Notes under the pieces: generated by a model
What the model was told of the DNA's origin: nothing
What the model saw: only the letters and a program-made list of their open reading frames with translations
The model's database searches: none
Assembly: GCA_018398815.1 (NCBI GenBank)
Contig: CM031616.1
Span: 24,788,971-24,852,970 of the forward strand
DNA length: 64,000 nucleotides
Direction of reading: 5' to 3'
DNA from: Conus ventricosus
Lineage: Eukaryota; Mollusca; Gastropoda; Neogastropoda; Conidae
Translations under genes and position numbers: made by a program
Shown here: positions 60,161 through 64,000 of the stretch, in pieces
How positions within the stretch are numbered: position 1 is the first letter of the stretch
Layout: every line of letters starts with the position of its first letter

Positions 60161-60474
60161 GCTCAGACCTAGAAGTGAAACCTTGTTATCACATGCTCAA
60201 CTGGCTACACGCGTGAGTCAGAACCCTGCCAGGCAGAGAATTTTGATTTTGTTTGTGCTGCAGCGCTTAATGGTTTGCCTGCGTGTTCATGTGGTGTTGG
60301 CAGAGTGGCAGTGGTTTCAGCCAGGACCAAAAAATGCCGGAAGTGGGCGAGTGGAACAACGACATGGCCAAGAACATGATGCCTCTACAGGATGAGCGCG
60401 ACGCCTTCGAGGATGCAGGTGATGGGGACAGGAAAGACCCCGTCGAGATGCCAGCAGACAGCATGGAAGACTGA
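31467..60474 (+). CDS. FKBP4: FKBP4/FKBP5-type co-chaperone, complete nine-exon gene
   Basis: Joining 31467-31674, 33740-33904, 35123-35221, 35765-36012, 39157-39240, 41303-41470, 44773-44844, 55017-55196 and 60304-60474 gives 1,395 nt (464 residues plus stop). All introns are GT/AG and every phase matches. The order is FK1, FK2, then three TPR repeats, as in FKBP52/FKBP51, cytosolic Hsp90 co-chaperones with peptidyl-prolyl isomerase activity. FK1 keeps the active-site set (HYVG, FDSSRDR, EVIKAW, AYAYG, IPPNATL). FK2 is degenerate, with Trp replaced by Leu in GIIPGLELA. The TPR region keeps the clamp-type residues around [20 protein letters not shown] and NVKAFFRRG. The start [10 protein letters not shown] has G at -3 and G at +4. 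It is an FKBP4/FKBP5 orthologue; which vertebrate name fits better cannot be decided here. Confidence 0.95.
31861..32270 (+). mobile_element. CR1-like LINE fragment in FKBP intron 1
   Basis: Plus-strand pieces read [38 protein letters not shown] and [11 protein letters not shown], the linker between endonuclease and RT in CR1-type LINEs. Frames are broken. It resembles the family at 20405-28330. Confidence 0.65.
32271..33739. other. FKBP intron 1, remaining part
   Basis: No further gene or bounded repeat recognised. The ORFs here are chance frames through AT-rich sequence. Confidence 0.5.
33740..33904 (+). CDS. FKBP4: FKBP exon 2 (FK1, second part)
   Basis: Encodes [20 protein letters not shown] to [10 protein letters not shown], completing the first isomerase domain with [19 protein letters not shown]. 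The acceptor is tgtgtgcag and the donor gtatgt. Confidence 0.95.
34442..34494 (+). mobile_element. 53-bp LINE-tail retroposon, copy 2
   Basis: Same unit as at 7089, beginning acagccctgatg. It has a perfect 13-bp direct repeat, atcctagtttcct, at 34429-34441 and 34495-34507. In FKBP intron 2. Confidence 0.88.
35123..35221 (+). CDS. FKBP4: FKBP exon 3 (linker and start of FK2)
   Basis: Encodes [19 protein letters not shown] to NHGATVT. The QDLT-K-N-DGG linker between FK1 and FK2 matches the family. The acceptor ends tgtacag and the donor is gtaagt. Confidence 0.93.
35765..36012 (+). CDS. FKBP4: FKBP exon 4 (FK2)
   Basis: Encodes [44 protein letters not shown] and [18 protein letters not shown]. 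It is the second FKBP fold, probably without isomerase activity because pocket residues are changed. Confidence 0.95.
36244..37362. repeat. Near-identical 559-bp tandem duplication
   Basis: Unit 1 (36244-36802) and unit 2 (36803-37362) appear identical except for one extra A in an A-run of unit 2. It lies in FKBP intron 4. It is either a very recent duplication or an assembly artefact. Confidence 0.92.
37790..37861 (-). mobile_element. LINE-tail retroposon, copy 3
   Basis: The unit in minus orientation (agataagataatgttgctt ... acatcagggct), with about ten extra bases at its far end. A 10-bp direct repeat, tcttcagcta, lies at 37780-37789 and 37862-37871. In FKBP intron 4. Confidence 0.8.
38714..38742. 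repeat. (TG)n microsatellite
   Basis: Dinucleotide tract in FKBP intron 4. Confidence 0.9.
38876..38975. repeat. (AC)n then (TC)n microsatellite
   Basis: About ten AC units run into about 37 TC units. The ORFs across it are artefacts of the repeat. Confidence 0.92.
39157..39240 (+). CDS. FKBP4: FKBP exon 5 (start of TPR region)
   Basis: Encodes [20 protein letters not shown] followed by EKGTAAFK. The KESWEM motif marks the FK2-TPR junction throughout the family. The acceptor ends gtacag and the donor is gtaaga. Confidence 0.94.
39372..40746 (+). mobile_element. hAT-like element B, 6-bp TSD
   Basis: Ends CAGGGG...CCCCTG, flanked by ttcatg at 39366-39371 and 40747-40752. It carries the N-terminal half of a ZNF862-like hAT transposase and lacks the C-terminal half. 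Located in FKBP intron 5. Confidence 0.8.
39627..40585 (+). pseudogene. hAT transposase, N-terminal half
   Basis: Two frames (39627-40115, 40043-40585) together encode a BED-like zinc finger ([21 protein letters not shown] ... H), then [17 protein letters not shown] with the first catalytic Asp, and [16 protein letters not shown] with the second. One frameshift lies near 40080, and the protein stops before the dimerisation domain. Confidence 0.82.
40958..41019. repeat. (AC)n microsatellite
   Basis: About 30 AC units in FKBP intron 5. Confidence 0.92.
41303..41470 (+). CDS. FKBP4: FKBP exon 6 (TPR1-TPR2)
   Basis: Encodes [20 protein letters not shown] through [16 protein letters not shown], two TPR helices pairs with the Asn and Lys positions used for binding the Hsp90 C-terminal EEVD. 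Confidence 0.95.
41791..43912 (+). mobile_element. DIRS-like tyrosine-recombinase retroelement fragment
   Basis: Inverted repeats at 41791-41962 and about 43708-43889 enclose coding remnants. A palindromic internal complementary region sits at about 43558-43636 (GTCTGACATGGTAAAGTATA against TATACTTACCGTGTCAGAC). This organisation, with a tyrosine recombinase, is the DIRS signature. Only the end of RNase H and the recombinase remain. In FKBP intron 6. Confidence 0.75.
42240..43440 (+). pseudogene. DIRS RNase H end and tyrosine recombinase remnant
   Basis: Collinear pieces in shifting frames: [20 protein letters not shown] (the C-terminal RNase H block), then [19 protein letters not shown] (core-binding domain). 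These are followed by [20 protein letters not shown] and [20 protein letters not shown], the Arg...His-x-x-Arg region of the recombinase. Several frameshifts. Confidence 0.72.
43913..44772. other. FKBP intron 6, remaining part
   Basis: No gene or bounded repeat recognised. Confidence 0.45.
44773..44844 (+). CDS. FKBP4: FKBP exon 7 (TPR2-TPR3)
   Basis: Encodes [20 protein letters not shown] followed by RRGQ, the helix with the conserved Lys and Arg of the carboxylate clamp. The acceptor is ttttttcag and the donor gtaatt. Confidence 0.93.
45566..45592. repeat. Poly-T run
   Basis: Possible poly(A) tail of a minus-strand retroposon whose body I do not recognise. Confidence 0.6.
45640..45828. 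repeat. Minisatellite, about 3 x 55 bp
   Basis: Three diverged units of the form gaagaatgagcaatcgctta, tcttctcaaattgag, aagatggacgtt end right at the L1 poly(A) tract. Confidence 0.8.
46056..46250. repeat. Tandem duplication in L1 3' UTR
   Basis: Two ~85-bp units (gaggaaagagagggaaag ... ggatgctgcccaaacagag, taaccaaaacat). Reading the plus strand gives a false Lys/Arg-rich ORF. Confidence 0.85.
46380..47149 (-). pseudogene. L1 ORF2 C-terminal domain
   Basis: Continues the ORF2 reading after the piggyBac insertion: [20 protein letters not shown] near 47130, then [20 protein letters not shown] and the zinc-binding-like [20 protein letters not shown] and CP near 46730. A few stops and shifts are present. 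Confidence 0.8.
47410..47690 (+). pseudogene. piggyBac transposase N-terminal piece
   Basis: A basic start ([20 protein letters not shown]) is followed in another frame by an acidic segment ([29 protein letters not shown]), the usual N-terminal composition of piggyBac transposases. Confidence 0.6.
48010..48275. repeat. (GT)n / (GA)n microsatellites
   Basis: GT tracts at about 48017-48093 and 48168-48262 with a short GA tract at 48181-48200, inside the piggyBac element. Confidence 0.92.
48500..48750 (+). pseudogene. piggyBac transposase C-terminal Cys-rich finger
   Basis: Encodes [40 protein letters not shown] and CPSTP, matching the C-terminal cross-brace zinc finger of piggyBac transposases (C-x2-C ... 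C-x2-C). Confidence 0.82.
49265..51630 (-). pseudogene. L1 ORF2: endonuclease end and reverse transcriptase
   Basis: Three minus-strand frames. 51307-51630 carries the end of the endonuclease ([13 protein letters not shown]). 49813-51285 (490 codons) carries RT with [67 protein letters not shown] and [11 protein letters not shown]. 49121-49849 carries the post-RT region ([20 protein letters not shown]). All RT catalytic Asp residues are present. Two 1-base shifts separate the frames. Confidence 0.88.
51907..53094. mobile_element. Kolobok-like foldback element, TTAA TSD, THAP remnant
   Basis: Termini AGGTCTACTTTAGAG / CTCTAAAGTAGACCT are flanked by TTAA at 51903-51906 and 53095-53098. Long inverted arms extend several hundred bases: the stretch with gtgacgtca and tggcggtcagccgcgaccta near 52070 recurs inverted near 52870-52900. 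TTAA target plus a THAP-type domain is the combination known for the Kolobok superfamily. Non-autonomous. Confidence 0.8.
52140..52449 (+). pseudogene. Truncated THAP domain
   Basis: Encodes [20 protein letters not shown] followed by [17 protein letters not shown]. These are the C-x4-C pair, the HTFP strand and the invariant Trp of a THAP zinc finger. The C-x2-H pair that should follow is missing, so the finger is incomplete. Part of its C-terminal neighbour (FPRQFQLD) is also found inverted in the right arm. Confidence 0.7.
53099..55016. other. FKBP intron 7, distal part
   Basis: Apart from one LINE-tail retroposon copy and a C-rich tract (54610-54650), I see no gene or bounded element. Confidence 0.45.
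54049..54103 (+). mobile_element. LINE-tail retroposon, copy 4
   Basis: Begins gccctgatgtgg and ends in TTATC repeats. A perfect 14-bp direct repeat, acctgaatcgtgta, lies at 54035-54048 and 54104-54117. In FKBP intron 7. Confidence 0.9.
55017..55196 (+). CDS. FKBP4: FKBP exon 8 (TPR3 and C-terminal helix)
   Basis: Encodes [32 protein letters not shown] and [16 protein letters not shown]. The [10 protein letters not shown] motif is the conserved helix after TPR3. The acceptor ends ttccag and the donor is gtgaac. Confidence 0.95.
55299..55530 (+). mobile_element. tRNA-derived SINE
   Basis: The head has an A-box-like tagtgcagtggttagcatcg and a B-box gggttcgattccc, followed by a ~150-bp body (gagcagagttgagcttgctc, ctgggaagactggaagcac). 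It is not a functional tRNA because no cloverleaf acceptor stem is present. In FKBP intron 8. The 3' boundary is uncertain. Confidence 0.72.
56472..56482 (+). promoter_or_regulatory. TATA box of the transposon gene
   Basis: tatataagg lies about 140 bp upstream of the ATG at 56614 and is followed by a plausible 5' UTR containing a long G-run. Confidence 0.5.
56569..56597. repeat. Poly-G run
   Basis: About 29 G in the presumed 5' UTR of the transposon gene; length uncertain. Confidence 0.9.
56614..56673 (+). CDS. Transposon gene exon 1
   Basis: An ATG opens [20 protein letters not shown], ending at a strong donor (TTG|GTAAGT) in phase 1. It is acidic and unrecognised. The exon joins in frame to the acceptor at 57676-57677. 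Confidence 0.55.
57283..57352. repeat. (TG)n microsatellite
   Basis: About 35 units, in the intron of the transposon gene. Confidence 0.92.
57566..57666. repeat. (GT)n microsatellites
   Basis: Two GT tracts separated by cacatcacatgtgcatgcatg, directly before the exon 2 acceptor. Confidence 0.92.
57678..58116 (+). CDS. Transposon gene exon 2, Tudor-like C-terminal module
   Basis: After ...tttcag, the exon 1 phase reads [15 protein letters not shown]. At about 57718 the frame must move by one base to enter the long open frame ([18 protein letters not shown] ... [16 protein letters not shown]), which runs to the stop at 58114-58116. The body, with [35 protein letters not shown] and [13 protein letters not shown], resembles the small Tudor-like beta-barrel found at the C-terminus of many invertebrate transposon-derived proteins. 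There is no catalytic domain. One probable 1-base deletion lies in the GAAGAAGAA stretch. Confidence 0.6.
58984..59785 (+). mobile_element. hAT-like element D, 6-bp TSD
   Basis: Ends CAGCCATGGGAATTG / CAATTCCCATGCCTG are flanked by cattaa at 58978-58983 and 59786-59791. The inside (59379-59566) encodes the start of a hAT-type protein: [27 protein letters not shown] and [18 protein letters not shown]. The rest is deleted. In FKBP intron 8. Confidence 0.8.
60098..60158. repeat. (CA)n microsatellite
   Basis: About 30 units in FKBP intron 8, close to exon 9. Confidence 0.92.
60304..60474 (+). CDS. FKBP4: FKBP exon 9 (acidic C-terminus and stop)
   Basis: Encodes [20 protein letters not shown] to MPADSMED and stop TGA 60472-60474. 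It is Asp/Glu-rich and poorly conserved, as expected for the tail after TPR3. The acceptor is ttggcag. Confidence 0.88.
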   Translation, partial: SGSGFSQDQKMPEVGEWNNDMAKNMMPLQDERDAFEDAGDGDRKDPVEMPADSMED

Positions 60475-61564
60475 AGTGTGCAGAGATGTTTGATACGTAG
60501 GACCTGGTTTTTATTGTTTTCAGTCCTGTGTTCGTGTCACAAAGATTTTAGTATGTGGAAAACTGTCTGAGATTGTGTGTGTGTTTGTGTGTGTGTAATA
60601 TTTCGGAGAGATTCACGAGACAAGAATTTGTGTAAGCGGAAAAGTGTCTGAAATTGTGAAATGTTTGTTAGAGGTCATCAAGAGTCGTTCATAGAAATTG
60701 ACTGTGTTGCAGATTGTTGGATTGAGTTTAAATCCATCTGTTGATTTAGAGTTTTTTTTCTTCTTTTTTTGTGTGTTATGGTATATATCCATCCTTCCAC
60801 CCCAGCCCCTGTGCAAAGGCAAGCATGATTAAAAGATGCAGGAAAAAAATATGAATGTTGAACTCAGTTGACTGCCATTATACAGGGATCAGGTAGGTCC
60901 AAGGCCTATCAAAATCATCATTTGGGGATTTTTCATTATGGGCCAATTTCTAGTCAAAGTCGAATGGTCATTGGGCTCAAACCATAGATGCCAAACACTC
61001 AAAGAGACAAACAGAAAAACAAAGAAAAAAAATGAAATAAAAACAAAAGAAAGATTTTCACCCAGGGAGGAAAAAAAAAGAAACTTTTGTGAAGTTGATT
61101 CCTACATGACCAGGTTATGATACGAGACATTCCAAACATCCTTCTTTTTCTTTTTTTGTTTTATCTAAATGAATTAGGAATGTAATTTTCCAAAAAAGTA
61201 CTTGAGGAATTGTTGATTCCAGAAAGATATTTTCTTTCAGCAGAAATCGGCCATAGACAGAACAGTTGGCATTCTTCAAGGAGAAGACTTTGTTTACAGG
61301 GCTATGCAGTCCAATGTCATTTGTGTTTGAGACAGGTCTGTCAGCTTATTATCCCTGACCAACATTGCAGAAGTCTTGTGTCTCTTTGGTTGATGGTGCA
61401 ATATACGTCACAAGGAAGCATAGAGTGCAGCCCTGACATGGTGTATCAGACCAAAACAATTTTGACCTCGCAACTTCATCATCATCTTCATTTATCATCA
61501 GTTGGAAAAGCAAGGCGGGGTAGGAAATATTGTTTTGGATTCTGTGGCCCTTAATACCATGATG
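60475..61564 (+). other. FKBP4: FKBP 3' UTR and downstream
   Basis: No further coding sequence. An ATTAAA at about 60827 and an AATAAA-like site near 61036 are possible polyadenylation signals. The true end cannot be fixed from sequence alone. Confidence 0.4.
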
Positions 61565-63148
61565 CAGACCTGCCAACCATTACGCATTTCGCGTAATTTA
61601 TTACGCCCAAGTGATAATTCTTACGCCCTTACGCATTTAGCCAACAAATTACGCATTGAAAGTTTTCAACAACAAAAAAAAAAACCGGACGAAAAAAATC
61701 GGCTTATGTACAGACACGCACGACGCCGTGCGTATAACCAGTAATCTTCAAGAAGCGTTTCCGGTCATGCGCAGTTCGTTTCACCATCTTTACTATTCAG
61801 CGAAGTTGGCGTCTTTTTGAAGTTTTAGCTACGAAAATGTCGAAACGTGGAGTAGAAAGTTTTGGACAAGATGCGAAAAAGAAAAAACTTGGTCAAAAGT
61901 TCCGAAAAGAATACTCGGAAAAGTTCCCTGCATACGACCTTCGGCTAAAGGCGTAAATTGTGCACGGTGTACCACTTGCGAGTCGGACTTCACAATTTCC
62001 AATCGCGGGATGGTGGATGTGAAGCATCACCTTGAGTCACGCAAGCACATCGATTCCTCTAACGCGCCAAATTCTTCCAGCATCAATACTTTTTTCAGAC
62101 TGTAGACACCTCAAAAGAGGATGAAATTAGGAAAAGGGTAATTGGGGCTGAAGCATTGGTGGCCGGATTTTTCGTCGAGCACAACATCGCTCTTAGCGCA
62201 GCCGACCATGCATCCCAGCTTTTTACAGAAGCGTTCTCAGATTCGGAGATCGCCAAACAGTTGAAGAGCGGTCGAACAAAGACAACACACATTGTAAGGA
62301 CCCTTCTCTTGGAAGCCTAAACTGCTGCTGCATCTCGACTGCAGAATGGACTGTTTGTGTTGGGGACTGATGGAAGTCAGGAAGGAGGGGGGGTGGGGGG
62401 GACAAATTGTTTCCTGGGGTGGTGCGATACTTAAAAAATGACACAATCCCCACAGAGCTGATGGCCACCCCCCACATGCACAGAATCAGCAACAGGGGAG
62501 AACATTTTTTAGGTTATGTATTTTCTTAATTTCATGTTCCCAGTTTCTCCATCTTCAAACTCCCCCCCCCCCCCCCCCCCCTCAAGTCCAAATCTTTGCC
62601 AAGTCATTACTATCAAGTCAGTTGAGTTGTTGGCCTGCGTTTGTTTTTTCCCTCACTATTAGATAAGATTGTTCGTCTATGTGCATTTGTCTGACCTTAT
62701 TCAAGTTTAAAAGGTTGTGCCAGTCTTGAATAAAAGTTACTTTGTGTTAGGTTTCCTTATAAAATGGGAGCAAACGTTACCCCACTTGTTTACTGTTTAT
62801 TGTTTACTGTTCCCTGCCTCATTTCATTTCCAATTTTTTAGGTTGTTTATGGCGCACTATTAAGCCTTGGTGTGCCATGCCATGATGGTTTAGGGGATTT
62901 GTGTGTGTTTCCAGTGTATTCTACATTTTCATAATTTGTAGAGATTTCTTGTGACACTTAAAAGAAAAGCTTGTTTTTGAAGAAAAGTAAAGTTCACAAA
63001 AATTGTGTGAACAATTTCATCACATCGTGTTTGTTTGAAAAAAGGTAAATGTCGCGCTCGATTACTCTTAGCTCTCAGAAATTACACATTTCTGCCTCAC
63101 TGAGCTTCAATTCTTACTCATTGGTCTCTTTGGGGGTTGGCAGGTCTG
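61565..63148 (+). mobile_element. hAT-like element E
   Basis: Perfect 14-bp inverted termini CAGACCTGCCAACC / GGTTGGCAGGTCTG. The flanks accatgatg (61556-61564) and accatggtg (63149-63157) match at 8 of 9 positions. It carries the N-terminal part of a ZNF862-like transposase and a C-run at 62563-62581. Confidence 0.82.
61837..62320 (+). pseudogene. hAT transposase N-terminus with BED-like finger
   Basis: Starts MSKRGVESFGQDAKKKKLGQ. After a frame change at about 61955 it gives CARCTTCESDFTISNRGMVD, VKHHLESRKH (Cys-Cys-His-His finger) and EALVAGFFVEHNIALSAADH. It stops near 62320; the catalytic and dimerisation regions are missing. Confidence 0.78.
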
Positions 63149-63157
63149 ACCATGGTG

Positions 63158-64000
63158 CTGAGTTAAATTGTCCCCTTCAATGTGTTTGAATGCTTATCAA
63201 GTTGTTTGCGTTTACCGACTGAGAGGAGATTGTTGTTAGAGGAAGGTTGCAAAGGTCTTGGTCACTCTGGCTGGCTCGGTGATCAAGCAGTCATTAGAAG
63301 GTGCTGTCCTGCCTGGGCTGAAGCGGAACAGGCGCTGCTGAACACCACCAAACTGGCTCAGTAGTAGTGCAGTGTCTCTCTTGCTGGGTGTTCACATGGC
63401 AGCCTGTAAAATAGTGGTGTTGGGAGTATGACCTGATTGTGGCCGTGTATTGGGGTGTGGAGGTGAGGAACACAGGAGGAATTCAAGGGAACTGAGGATT
63501 GGACAGCCTCACCCTACCATCCCTCCACACCCTGCTTCCCCCTTCCCAACCCATCCTCACTCACTCTCCTGAGAGAATAGCTCTCGCGTTTATGTTACGA
63601 TATGTTTATTCCAATACTGTTTGAGAAGTTCAATTGTGAAAGCTGCAGTAGCCATAACCACAGTGCTGGTCATCAAATGATAAGGTTCTTTTTGACTGCC
63701 TCTTTTTGGTGCTTGGAGACATTCCTGCCATTTTCCCCCTCATTTCTCTGTATCTTTATATGAGGTAAGTGGTGATGATTTATCTTTTGGGAAAAGGTAG
63801 GTGGTATTTTAGCTGCAAGCCATGCTGCTCTGACTTAAGAAAAAAATGTCGTGTTTTCAGTTGGCATCAGTAGATGGATAAGGATCAGACGGGTCATCTG
63901 TTAACCTTTGCCATATGTCGCCAAACATTTTGCACGCCATACATCATGGGTCTCAAGGAACCCATGCTTTTTCTGAAGGACTAGAGCCTTGCTGTACATC
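63158..64000. other. Downstream flank, nothing recognised
   Basis: No gene, RNA or bounded repeat seen up to the window end. Confidence 0.45.

Overview
This window is eukaryotic nuclear DNA, most likely from a mollusc and probably a gastropod. It has spliced genes with GT/AG introns, AT-rich non-coding DNA, long CA/TG/TC microsatellites, long poly-C and poly-A runs, and a very dense, nested load of transposable elements of kinds common in mollusc genomes. There are no bacterial operons, rRNA genes or CRISPR arrays.

Layout. (1) 1.1-3.3 kb, plus strand: a gene with three successive YbaK/ProX-like (prolyl-tRNA editing, PRORSD1-like) domains, read in two frames with two phase changes. (2) 6.2-7.6 kb, minus strand: polr2l (RPB10/RPABC5), two coding exons, with two single-base deletions in exon 1. 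(3) 7.9-15.1 kb, minus strand: a full-length but frameshifted ~6.0 kb LINE (7944-13940) bounded by a 10-bp target-site duplication (TSD), inserted into a fragment of a second LINE. (4) 15.2-20.4 kb: a foldback/tandem repeat region containing an R2/NeSL-type element (zinc finger, RT, PD-(D/E)XK endonuclease) flanked by ~295-bp direct repeats that carry a tRNA-like Pol III promoter. (5) 20.4-28.3 kb: a minus-strand CR1-like LINE broken by a TA-flanked insertion (itself carrying poly-C, a minisatellite and a deleted BEL/Pao LTR element) and by a hAT element with a second hAT nested inside it. (6) 31.5-60.5 kb, plus strand: a complete nine-exon FKBP4/FKBP5-type immunophilin gene (464 codons, no frameshift). 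Its introns hold a near-identical 559-bp tandem duplication, hAT elements, a DIRS-like element, an L1-like LINE with a piggyBac insertion, a THAP/Kolobok-like foldback element, a tRNA-derived SINE, and a 2.9-kb DNA transposon carrying its own TATA box and two-exon reading frame. (7) 61.6-63.1 kb: another hAT element.

Recurring themes. Five copies of a ~53-bp sequence equal the 3' end of the full-length LINE; four are free-standing and have 10-15 bp TSDs. Four hAT-like elements have 6-bp TSDs. Several insertions can be dated relative to each other by nesting. Single-base indels cluster in the first 8 kb (polr2l, the triple-domain gene), whereas FKBP is clean over 1,395 coding bases. Local assembly error is therefore one explanation for the broken frames there, and real decay is the other.

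All family assignments were made by reading the translations and repeat boundaries by eye; no database search was run.
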